From positions 558,001 to 622,000 of the forward strand of contig CAVOII010000004.1 of NCBI GenBank assembly GCA_963696025.1: DNA of 64,000 bases. The letters are read 5' to 3'. This stretch comes from JABCYV01 sp963696025. GTDB taxonomy: Bacteria; Acidobacteriota; Terriglobia; Terriglobales; Acidobacteriaceae. The translations under genes were made by a program, and so were the position numbers. Below the pieces are notes generated by a model that did not search any database, was not told the DNA's origin, and saw only the letters and a list, made by a program, of their open reading frames with translations. This document shows positions 16,737-24,862 of the stretch, piece by piece (positions within the stretch are counted from its first letter, which is position 1; each line of letters opens with the position of its first letter).

Positions 16737-18494
16737 ATGAAAAAGACTCCGCAAAGCCACGCTGATGCTCCCTGTCCAGCAGGCAAGGAGATTAATTCCA
16801 ATAGCCGGCGCAAATTTCTAGGAAAGATAAGTATGGCGACAGCAGCGGCCGGCGTTCTCGGCAAGACCCCTCGCGCGTTCGCCCAGTCACAGAGCTTTAA
16901 CAATTCCGTCATCGCGGATACGAAAGTGTCGTCCAGCGCCCGAGTGCAACATGCCCTTAGCCTTCGGATCGCGACTGCGCTGAACGACTCTCGCATTCCG
17001 GTTCCCTCGCACACAACGAACGGCGATGAGCAGCGCTATCCCGACCGCTCCGCCAGCTATAGCAAAGGTCTGCTGCAAGATGACATTGGAGTAGTCAATC
17101 GGGCTGCATGGGCATCCTTTAAGAAGGCGCTCGGTTCCGGCCGGAACAGTGATTTCGAGGCCATGATCATGGGCGGCACGCACACAATGAACGGTCCTCA
17201 AGGTTCGTATGCCTTCGATCTGGAAACCGCCGACTCCGACCAGTTCGGCAATGCTCCGTGGATCGGCGATTCGACTGGGCTCCCGCTCGTTCCACCCTTC
17301 GCGCAGATCGAGAGCGCAGATTACGGGACGCAATTGTTGGAGATGTACTGGGCCTCGCTTTTACGTGATGTGGCCTTCACCGATTACCCCACCAACGCCA
17401 CAGCCATCGCGGCCGCGGCGGAGCTTGCGACCATGCCAGCTTACAAAGGCCCGCGAGACGCCAGCGGCAATGTGACGCCGGATTTGCTTTTCCGTGGCGG
17501 TTTTGCCGGCGACGCCATAGGTCCATATATGTCGCAGTTCATGATTACTCCGACTGCCTGCGGCGCCCAGCCGCTCAACCAATCGATGACTGCGTACCTG
17601 CCGGGGCTTGACTACATGGCTGACACCACGACGTTCCTGGCCGTGCAAAATGGGATCGACACCGGGCTCCGCAATCAAGTCGATTCGATTCAGCGCTGTC
17701 TGCATGACGGCCGTGGTCTAGCGGCTTACACTCACGTGGATGTGTTGTATCAGGCCTACTTCACTGCCTTCCTAGTGATGGCGGGTGTCAAGATCCCTGT
17801 GAACCCCGGTAATCCCTACATTGGATCGAAGACGCAGAACGGCTTCGGCACTTTTGGCGCTCCGGATTTCGCTGCCACCCAGGGAGAAGTTGCCGCTCGC
17901 GCCCTTAACCGGGTTTGGTTCCAAAAGTGGTTGATTCATCTGACGCATCGTCCCGAGGCGGGTGGAGGGGTTCTGCATCAGATCCTGAGCGGCAACCAGA
18001 ACCGGATCCATGCCCGGTTGAACAGCAATGTTTTGAACTCGCAGGCGGTCGCGCAGAGCTTCAGCAAACATGGGACGTACCTGCTTTCACAGGCATTCCC
18101 TGAGGGGTCTCCATATCACCCGTCTTATCCTACCGGTCACGGAACGGTTGGGGGAGCCTGCATTACCTTACTGAAGTTCTTTTTCGACGGCAGTTTTGTG
18201 TGGCCCAATCCCATCGTGCCGTCGAGCGATGGTCTGTCGCTGGTGGAATATACCGGTTCCGATGCAGGCCAAATTACCGTTAACGGGGAATTGAACAAGC
18301 TGGCGCATAACGTCAGCTACGGCCATGGAATTCACGCAGGTATTCACTGGCGCAGCGATACTGAAACGTCCCTGCTCCTCGGTGAGGCTCTGGCGCTAAG
18401 CTTCCTCCAGGACAGAGCTCATACCTACCACGAGAAGTTCACCGTCCAACTCACTAAGCTCGATGGCAGCATTGCAACGATCAGCAACGAATAG
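16737..18494 (+). CDS. Vanadium-dependent haloperoxidase/PAP2 superfamily protein, Tat-exported
   Basis: Exported alpha-helical enzyme of the vanadium chloroperoxidase/acid phosphatase superfamily. A Tat signal (NSRRKFLGKISMATAAAG, residues about 22-40) is present. Vanadate- or phosphate-binding motifs appear in order: VWFQKWLIHLTHRPEA (Lys and Arg), PYHPSYPTGHGTVGGA (Ser-x-Pro-x-x-His) and GIHAGIHWRSDTETSLLLGE (His, Arg and catalytic region). Members oxidise halides with hydrogen peroxide. Some act as phosphatases, and the sequence does not decide. 585 aa fits bacterial VHPOs. It stands alone. Confidence 0.87.
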   Translation: MKKTPQSHADAPCPAGKEINSNSRRKFLGKISMATAAAGVLGKTPRAFAQSQSFNNSVIADTKVSSSARVQHALSLRIATALNDSRIPVPSHTTNGDEQRYPDRSASYSKGLLQDDIGVVNRAAWASFKKALGSGRNSDFEAMIMGGTHTMNGPQGSYAFDLETADSDQFGNAPWIGDSTGLPLVPPFAQIESADYGTQLLEMYWASLLRDVAFTDYPTNATAIAAAAELATMPAYKGPRDASGNVTPDLLFRGGFAGDAIGPYMSQFMITPTACGAQPLNQSMTAYLPGLDYMADTTTFLAVQNGIDTGLRNQVDSIQRCLHDGRGLAAYTHVDVLYQAYFTAFLVMAGVKIPVNPGNPYIGSKTQNGFGTFGAPDFAATQGEVAARALNRVWFQKWLIHLTHRPEAGGGVLHQILSGNQNRIHARLNSNVLNSQAVAQSFSKHGTYLLSQAFPEGSPYHPSYPTGHGTVGGACITLLKFFFDGSFVWPNPIVPSSDGLSLVEYTGSDAGQITVNGELNKLAHNVSYGHGIHAGIHWRSDTETSLLLGEALALSFLQDRAHTYHEKFTVQLTKLDGSIATISNE

Positions 18495-18616
18495 CCCGCC
18501 TCGCAAGTTGGTCCGGCCACTCGGCTGGTTGTTTCGGAACGCGCCGCACCAAGAGGAATCGATCGAGTGTTCCGATTATCGGATGTGCCCACGCCAAAGG
18601 ATCCCGCCAGTTGTCT

Positions 18617-18622
18617 TATAAT
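18617..18622 (+). promoter_or_regulatory. Probable -10 box for uvrA
   Basis: TATAAT 108 bp upstream of the uvrA ATG, without a good -35. Just before the ATG, TTACTGATGTCC occurs twice in tandem (18711 and 18725), giving two ATGs 14 bp apart in different frames. Confidence 0.35.
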
Positions 18623-18730
18623 AGAAAGATTCTGTGAGCCTCCTGACGCCACCAGTGGACCTGTCGACGCGGAAGCTGGCGGCTTGGCAGCGAGGCTTGC
18701 AGCGGTCGTTTTACTGATGTCCCCTTACTG

Positions 18731-21724
18731 ATGTCCACGGAAACCATTGTTGTTCGCGGGGCACGAGTCCACAACCTCAAGAACATTGATTTTGAAATCC
18801 CGCATAACTCGCTGACCGTCGTTACTGGGGTGTCTGGATCGGGCAAGTCGTCGCTTGCCTTCGATACCATCTACGCCGAGGGTCAACGGCGCTACGTCGA
18901 ATCTCTGTCGGCTTACGCGCGGCAGTTTCTGGAACGAATTGAGAAGCCGGATGTCGACGTCATCGATGGCATCGCTCCGGCCGTGGCCATCCGGCAAAAG
19001 AATACGACACGCAATCCGCGATCCACGGTTGGTACAGCAACGGAAATCTACGACTATTTGCGGTTGCTGTTCGCCCGCGTCGGCCGCACTTACTGCCTGG
19101 AGTGCGGTAATGAGGTCAAGAAAGACACCGTCGATGAGATTGCTGCAGCAGTTCTGGCGATGGATGAAGGCACAAGACTGAATGTGCTGTTCCCGTTGCA
19201 TGTCGCATCTCCGGTTTCGATAGACCGCTCTAAGGACCAAACCCAGGGAAAAAAGCCGCCCGCTGGCCGTAGCGCCGGTGTCCCGCCGGCTCGACGGCGG
19301 TCGGGACGGCCCCGGAATGGCCGGCAGGATGCCGGCGCTACAATCGACGATCTGCTGAAGGACCGCCTCTTCGAGCTACGCAAGCGCGGCTTTAACCGCC
19401 TCTACCAGAACGGCCAGGTATTCGAATTCTCTACGCCCGAGTCGTTGCTCGAAATCGATTTCAGTGAACCGGTTTTCCTACTGGTCGACCGCCTGGTGGT
19501 TTCGAGCGACGCTCGGGCACGCATCGTAGACGCGGTCGAGATCAGTTACCGCGAGGCTGGCGAGGTCATCTTCGAGGTTGCGCCACGGGACGACCAGCCA
19601 TTGCAGCGCATGCGCTTCTCACAGCGCTTCGAGTGCAAGCGCTGCAATCTTCGTTATGAGGAACCTGAACCGCGTTTGTTTTCATTTAACAATCCGTACG
19701 GAGCGTGTCCGCGCTGCCAGGGATTCGGCAACACTATCGACTTCGATCTCGACCTGGTGATTCCCGACAAGTCGAGAACATTGAACGACGGAGCAATCGA
19801 GCCGTGGACGAAGCCAAAGTACCGGCCGCTATTCGCCGAGCTGAAGCGCTTTGCTAAGCAGGCGGACATCCCGCTCGACCTGCCCTGGGCAGAACTCGAT
19901 CCCGAGCAACAACGACTGGTTATCGAAGGTGAAGGCCGGTTTGGGGGTGTGCGCGGCTTCTTCAACCACTTGGAGCGCAAGAAATACAAGCTGCATGTGC
20001 GGGTTTTTCTCAGCCGTTATCGTGGATATTCCGTCTGCTCCCACTGTTGCGGCGCGCGATTGCGTTCAGAAGCCCAGCAGGTGAAGATCAATGGCAAGAA
20101 TATCTGCGACATTTGCACGATGACCGTGGAAGAGGCGTCGAAATTCTTCGCGCATGTGCAGTTGGCTGATGAACAGGCCGCCATCGCGGACAAGCTGCTG
20201 CAGGAAATCCAGGAGCGTCTGCGCTTCCTGAACGACGTGGGACTGGAATATCTCACACTGGATCGCCTATCTTCGACGTTGTCGGGAGGCGAGGCGCAGC
20301 GAATTCAGCTCGCCACTTCGTTAGGTTCACGGCTGGTTGGGACTTTGTATGTGCTGGATGAACCGTCCATCGGCCTGCATAGCCGCGACACTCATTGCTT
20401 GATTAAGATCCTGCACGATCTGCGCGATCTGGGAAACACCATCCTGGTGGTCGAGCACGATCCCGATGTCATGCGAGCAGCAGACCGCATTCTCGATCTC
20501 GGACCGGGCGCGGGAGAAAACGGCGGTAAGCTGATTGCAGCCGGAACTTACAATCAAATTCTGAAGGCACCCAACTCGCTCACTGGACGCTATCTCTCAG
20601 ACGAACTTCGGATTCACCTGCCGAACGCCCGGCGCAAACCCGGCCCGCAACAAATAAAGATTTATGGGGCGCGGGCGCACAATCTGAAAGAGGTCGATCT
20701 CAGTATTCCGCTGGGGATGATCGTGGCCATCACCGGCGTTTCCGGCTCCGGTAAGTCGACCCTCTTGCACGATGTCCTCTACCGGGCGCTATGCGCGGCA
20801 AAAAAGCAAACGAACGGCGATCTCCTGCCCACCCCGGCCTGGACCCGGTTGGAAGGCGCGGAATTCATCGATGAAGTTGTGTTAGTGGACCAGTCGCCGA
20901 TCGGTCGCACCCCACGATCTAATCCGGTTACCTACATCAAAGCTTTCGACGGAATTCGCGACCTGTTTGCCTCGCTCCCCGAAGCCCAGAAGCGGGGATT
21001 TACCGCTGGACACTTCTCATTCAACATTCCCGGAGGACGTTGTGAGGCTTGCCAGGGCGATGGCACGGTCACCGTCGAGATGCAATTCCTCGCCGATGTG
21101 GAGCTGATCTGCGAGGAGTGCAAAGGCATGCGCTACAAGCCGCAGGTGCTGGATGTGCGCTATCGCGGCAAGAACATTCACGAAGTCCTGAATCTCACGG
21201 TGAAGGAGGCGCTGCAATTTTTCGCAAACGCTCCGAAAGTAACCGAGAAACTGCGCGTGCTGGAGGAGGTTGGTCTGGGTTACCTGCGGTTGGGCCAATC
21301 CGCCACCACTCTATCCGGTGGCGAGGCGCAGCGCATGAAGCTGGCGGCACGGCTGCAGCCAGCAGCGCGGGAGATTGGACGGCCATCGCATGCAAACGAT
21401 GGCGGCCGGCGGCGCAATCGAATTCTCTACATTTTTGATGAACCTACAACCGGACTGCATTTCGATGATGTCAGCAAACTACTCTCGGCCTTCCGGCGTC
21501 TAATTGATGCAGGTGGCTCTGTTTTAGTCATTGAACACAATCTGGAAGTGATCAAGACTGCGGACTGGGTGATCGATCTCGGTCCGGAGGGCGGCGAGCG
21601 CGGGGGCTACGTGGTTGGAACGGGCCCGCCGGAAGTTATCGCGAAGTTACCGAACTCATATACTGGAAAGTTTCTGGCGCGCATCTTGAATGGAAACGGG
21701 ACACGCAACAGCCGCAGTGAATGA
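18731..21724 (+). CDS. uvrA: Excinuclease ABC subunit A
   Basis: Damage-recognition ATPase of nucleotide excision repair. It has two ABC modules: Walker A GVSGSGKSSLAFDTIYAEG at the N-terminus and GVSGSGKSTLLHD in the second half, LSGGEAQRIQLA and LSGGEAQRMKLA signatures, and VLDEPSIGLH and IFDEPTTGLH Walker B. Zinc modules are CKRCNLRYEEPEPRLFSFNN...CPRC and CEACQGDG...CEEC. At 997 aa it is longer than the usual ~940-960. About 25 extra residues (180-204, GVPPARRRSGRPRNGRQDAG) come from a palindromic repeat inserted in frame in the linker after the first Walker A region. A second non-family stretch (about 875-895, EIGRPSHANDGGRRRN) sits between the signature and Walker B of the second module. 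Both look tolerated. Confidence 0.96.
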   Translation: MSTETIVVRGARVHNLKNIDFEIPHNSLTVVTGVSGSGKSSLAFDTIYAEGQRRYVESLSAYARQFLERIEKPDVDVIDGIAPAVAIRQKNTTRNPRSTVGTATEIYDYLRLLFARVGRTYCLECGNEVKKDTVDEIAAAVLAMDEGTRLNVLFPLHVASPVSIDRSKDQTQGKKPPAGRSAGVPPARRRSGRPRNGRQDAGATIDDLLKDRLFELRKRGFNRLYQNGQVFEFSTPESLLEIDFSEPVFLLVDRLVVSSDARARIVDAVEISYREAGEVIFEVAPRDDQPLQRMRFSQRFECKRCNLRYEEPEPRLFSFNNPYGACPRCQGFGNTIDFDLDLVIPDKSRTLNDGAIEPWTKPKYRPLFAELKRFAKQADIPLDLPWAELDPEQQRLVIEGEGRFGGVRGFFNHLERKKYKLHVRVFLSRYRGYSVCSHCCGARLRSEAQQVKINGKNICDICTMTVEEASKFFAHVQLADEQAAIADKLLQEIQERLRFLNDVGLEYLTLDRLSSTLSGGEAQRIQLATSLGSRLVGTLYVLDEPSIGLHSRDTHCLIKILHDLRDLGNTILVVEHDPDVMRAADRILDLGPGAGENGGKLIAAGTYNQILKAPNSLTGRYLSDELRIHLPNARRKPGPQQIKIYGARAHNLKEVDLSIPLGMIVAITGVSGSGKSTLLHDVLYRALCAAKKQTNGDLLPTPAWTRLEGAEFIDEVVLVDQSPIGRTPRSNPVTYIKAFDGIRDLFASLPEAQKRGFTAGHFSFNIPGGRCEACQGDGTVTVEMQFLADVELICEECKGMRYKPQVLDVRYRGKNIHEVLNLTVKEALQFFANAPKVTEKLRVLEEVGLGYLRLGQSATTLSGGEAQRMKLAARLQPAAREIGRPSHANDGGRRRNRILYIFDEPTTGLHFDDVSKLLSAFRRLIDAGGSVLVIEHNLEVIKTADWVIDLGPEGGERGGYVVGTGPPEVIAKLPNSYTGKFLARILNGNGTRNSRSE
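19269..19341. repeat. Palindromic repeat element inserted in frame within uvrA
   Basis: A 22-bp left arm begins GTAGCGCCGG and ends GCCGGC. The right arm at 19320-19341 is its imperfect reverse complement, ending GCCGGCGCTAC (3 mismatches). The 73-bp element resembles intergenic REP-type palindromes recalled from GC-rich bacterial genomes. No second full copy was noticed in this window. Confidence 0.7.
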
Positions 21725-21739
21725 TAGTAGACATAACCC

Positions 21740-22874
21740 TTAGGCTGACAATCGCTTAAATTGAACTGTTCCTTCAGTTGTTTCTTCACCGGTTTCCGAG
21801 ATGTGCCCAGAACTGTGCCCACCTAGTTGCCCCATAGCCTCAAACACGCCGTCATCATTGGGGTGGACATAACGAGCCGAGATAGCAATTGCACTGTGCC
21901 CCGCGATCCGGGCGAGGGTCCAGACGTCGCAGCCCGATGCCCCTAAGCGCGTCAGAAACGTGTGACGGAGGCTGTAGAGGACGAAGCGTTTCACCCCGGA
22001 ACCCTTCACGGCATGCCTGTGCGGATTCTTCAGTGTTCCCCCTTCCAGGTGACCGGATGCAGTTTTCGAAGGCCAGATCCAACCCTCTGCCGGTCGACCT
22101 GAACTCTCCCATCGGGCCTCGAGCAATGTCCGCACCCGTGGTGTGAGCGGAAGGATTCGACAAGCGGCCTTAGTCTTGCCTTCCCGCACGCGAAGAGTAC
22201 CGCGGCGACCATTCACCCAACTGATTTCTTCCCAGCGCAGGCGGTAGCATTCATCGGGGCGCAAACCAGAATCCACCAGTACGGTTGCCACGGACGTCAG
22301 AGGTTCACGCGCGGCCGCTAGGTACCTGGCTTCCTCTTCTGGAGTGACTACGCGATCACGATGGTTTTCTTTCGGTAGCAATTTTGATCTTCGGAACTCG
22401 CTCTAACTGGCTCCATTCTGCAGCCAAACGGAGGGCACGCCTGAGCACGCGCAGTTCGCTATTGATCGACCCAATGGACATACCTCGGCGGTTTTTTGCG
22501 GCATTCGTCTCCTGGTCGCGGTTCAATTCGTGTGCCGCGAAGCTGGAAGCGTGTTCGCCCGTAATTTCATCGATCCGAAGGGCAGCAATGGGGCGGTAGG
22601 CCTTGAGGGCACGGAGGCCGGCCCGGTACCAGCAGAATCCGCCAGGGCTAACGTTAACCTTGGCCCAGTCTTCTACGCGCTGCGCAAACTCATTGAATTG
22701 CGGCGCCGCTTTCTTTTCTCGGATACCAACCACGCCCTTGGCCAGCGCAGTGCGGTGCGCTGATTCCATATTGCGGGCAATCTTGTCGTTGCCCTGCTTT
22801 GTGGACTCCCGGACGAGCTCGCCCTGCCACATGAACTTGTACCAGTACTTTTCGCCTCGTTTGTAGATGCCCAT
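21740..22874 (-). pseudogene. Phage-type tyrosine recombinase (integrase), split by a frameshift
   Basis: Two adjacent frames make one integrase. The N-terminal part (start ATG 22874, good GAGGAGAC site; 22356-22874) begins MGIYKRGEKYWYKFMWQGE and contains the SAM-like core-binding domain. The C-terminal part (21740 to about 22381) carries the catalytic residues: Arg in DSGLRPDECYRL, the H-x-x-R of LRHTFLTR, GHSA and the Tyr of ISARYVHP. The junction lies at an AAAA run near 22379. Removing one A would join RVPKIK to LLPKENHRDRV. So it is inactivated by one base, unless this is a sequencing error. It sits 15 bp from the uvrA stop, beside capsid remnants. Confidence 0.82.
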
Positions 22875-22878
22875 TGTT

Positions 22879-23307
22879 TCAGTCTCCTCTCCTCTGCTTC
22901 TCCCGCCAGCGCGCCACGCGGTGAGCCTCACGACACTCAATTGAGCAACACTGCTGTTTCGGTCTCTTCGCTACGAAAGGTGAGTGACATCGCGGGCAGA
23001 CGCGGAAATCTGTGTCGAGGATCACCTTGACCGTGATGGCAGTCTTGTAGTCAGGGCAATAGATCCCTGGCGTCACGACTACAGTCTTTCCCTTGCCTAT
23101 ATTCCAGTAAACGATCCGCACCTCTAGCAGGAGCTTCGTGATGAGCGCAGCCAAGGGTTTTTCGGGGCTGCTGTAATTCACGGCCAGCCAATTCGCCGCG
23201 ACCTCCGCGGGTGATTTCGCTGGGCGGTACAGAAACGGCTCAAGCATCTTATAGGCCTCGCGTGCGGCATGCTGGTCTCCCCGTTCGTGAGCGCTCTTCA
23301 ATAACAT
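22879..23307 (-). CDS. Small protein with C-terminal zinc-ribbon-like motif, phage-remnant associated
   Basis: About 142 aa if it starts at the ATG at 23307. The open frame runs up to 23373 but there it only reads the antisense of a capsid gene. The C-terminal part has CPRCHSPFVAKRPKQQCC followed by SIECREAHRVARWREKQRRG, a CxxC...C...C arrangement like CGNR-type zinc fingers seen in small DNA-binding or regulatory proteins. The middle is unrecognised. It ends 5 bp upstream of the integrase start on the same strand, so the two are probably co-transcribed; a role in regulation or excision is a guess. Confidence 0.6.
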   Translation of the reverse strand: MLLKSAHERGDQHAAREAYKMLEPFLYRPAKSPAEVAANWLAVNYSSPEKPLAALITKLLLEVRIVYWNIGKGKTVVVTPGIYCPDYKTAITVKVILDTDFRVCPRCHSPFVAKRPKQQCCSIECREAHRVARWREKQRRGD

Positions 23308-24031
23308 GCCGACGGCGTTTGAATCTAACGTGGGCCGCCAAGTCGCAGAAGCGGTAGCGGTCCAGCAAAACAATCCAACGTTTGGAAATGTGCAGTGGAG
23401 CGACTGTCCGACCTGGTCCTCCGACCAGATCTTGACCTCGGTTCAACTGGCCCAAGACTGCGGCGTCGGAACCATTGTCGATGTACTGCGGGATATTTTC
23501 ACCATTCGCATCAAGCTCGGCCTAGGCCAAACCTTCACAAACACTCTACTGGGCAATGCGCACGTCGGCGTCACCACGGCGTCGTCCAGTGCAATCATTC
23601 CGGACGAGATCCTGAGCTTGCAGACGACGGTTTCGAATGCCGAATATGCATATCGACCCACGTCCGGTTGGCTGATGGCCGCGTCAACGCTCGAAAGCGT
23701 CTACGCACTGGAGTTCGGCGCCAATGGCCTGCGCGTGTTCCGAAAAGAATTTGACGAGCAAGGATACCCGCTGTTGCTGAAGCAGCGCGTCTATTTGTCG
23801 CCAACCTTCCCGGCGATCGGCGCTGGCAACCCGGTGATGGCCTTCGGCGATCTCTCCCGCTTCCACATCCGCGAGGTTGCTGACAGCTTCACGCTCTTTC
23901 GCTACGACGAAACTTATATGCCGAATCATCAATTCGGCTGGCAAGCGTGGCTGCGAGCGGACGGCAAATTGATCTCGGCAGATGCTGGCGCTTCGGATTT
24001 TCCGATCGTGCTACTGCAGATGCACAGCTAG
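23306..24031 (+). pseudogene. HK97-type phage major capsid protein, 5'-truncated
   Basis: The reading matches the C-terminal two thirds of HK97-fold capsid proteins. It opens in the middle of the domain with QVAEAVAVQQNNPTFGNVQW, continues with SSDQILTSVQLAQD and LGLGQTFTNTLLGNAHVGV, and ends with the highly typical GDLSRFHIREVADSFTLFR and HQFGWQAWLRADGKL. The delta/E-loop and N-arm region is missing. The ATG at 23306 overlaps the divergent ATG (23307) of the zinc-ribbon gene at a CATG, marking a sharp junction. No portal, terminase or protease gene is nearby, so this is a relic. Confidence 0.78.
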
Positions 24032-24046
24032 TCAAAGGAGAATTTC

Positions 24047-24280
24047 ATGGAGACTGCAAAGAAGTTCCTCGCAACGAAACGGAAAGTAAAACTCTTCGAC
24101 CGCCAGGGCAAACCGTGGGAAGAGATTGAAATTCCGCTGGGTGTTCTGAGCGGATTGCCCAAGTTTGTCACGATGGCTGACAGGATGTTTGTCCGCCACG
24201 GTGACGAGTACCGCGAATGCCAGGCCGGTGACCTGTACCGCGCACCGCTCCCGTACTTCGTGGGACTCACCGGGAACTAA
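24047..24280 (+). CDS. Small hypothetical protein downstream of capsid remnant
   Basis: 77 aa, starting at ATG with AGGAG 6 bases upstream. The sequence is compact and charged (ETAKKFLATKRKVKLFDRQG, then RHGDEYRECQAGDLYRAPL), without signal or membrane segment. It follows the capsid fragment by 15 bp and ends just before a strong terminator, so it is probably the last gene of a former phage operon. Not recognised. Confidence 0.6.
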   Translation: METAKKFLATKRKVKLFDRQGKPWEEIEIPLGVLSGLPKFVTMADRMFVRHGDEYRECQAGDLYRAPLPYFVGLTGN

Positions 24281-24283
24281 AAG

Positions 24284-24322
24284 AACTCCTCTCATCCTTC
24301 CGATGGGAGGAGTTGTTTTCTT
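24284..24322 (+). terminator. Rho-independent terminator ending the phage-remnant operon
   Basis: A 13-bp stem (AACTCCTCTCATC with GATGGGAGGAGTT, one G-U pair), CTTCC loop, then TTTTCTT. Confidence 0.88.
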
Positions 24323-24342
24323 GACTGCGAACAAGAACGGCT

Positions 24343-24750
24343 CTATTTTTTCGCGGGGGTAGGATTCCACCAGCAGTCCATAGGATGGTCGCTGTTGCAT
24401 GTCTTCTTTTTCGCAATCGGTTTCGAGTCTCCTGGCTTGTCGCTATCGGCAATCTTCTGTGAATCATTCATGAGTTCATGGCAGGATGCGCGCGCGGTCT
24501 GAATCTTATCCGCTGACCCCTCCGAGACAACGACGATATGCAGACCGGAAGTCTTTTGCAAGTGCTGCAGTTCTTCACCCTTGTACTTCATCTGCCAGTG
24601 GTCGAAGTTGAATGATTCAACGTACTCGAAACGCTCACCTTTACTGAAAAGACCATATGCTCCGAACAGGAACACATTGCGGACTCTATGCCCTTTATTC
24701 TGTTTCACGATCAAGCATTGATCAGACTGTGCGAAGGACTGCGCGCACAT
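24343..24750 (-). CDS. Hypothetical protein
   Basis: 135 aa, not recognised. It has no clear signal peptide. The middle reads GAYGLFSKGERFEYVESFNF and TSGLHIVVVSEGSADKIQ, and the C-terminus is Lys/Pro-rich with two cysteines. No ribosome-binding site is seen before the ATG at 24750 and an in-frame stop lies just upstream, so the 5' part may be lost. It is located between the phage remnant and the kinase gene. Coding status is plausible, not certain. Confidence 0.45.
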   Translation of the reverse strand: MCAQSFAQSDQCLIVKQNKGHRVRNVFLFGAYGLFSKGERFEYVESFNFDHWQMKYKGEELQHLQKTSGLHIVVVSEGSADKIQTARASCHELMNDSQKIADSDKPGDSKPIAKKKTCNSDHPMDCWWNPTPAKK

Positions 24751-24862
24751 GATTTAGTCCTAGCAGAATCAAAATCGTAGCAGAACGCCGCATGCCTCAC
24801 CCCCCAAGCGCAGGCATCATCCGCTTTTTTCCATCGAAAATCAACGAGCAACTTCTGGCTAG

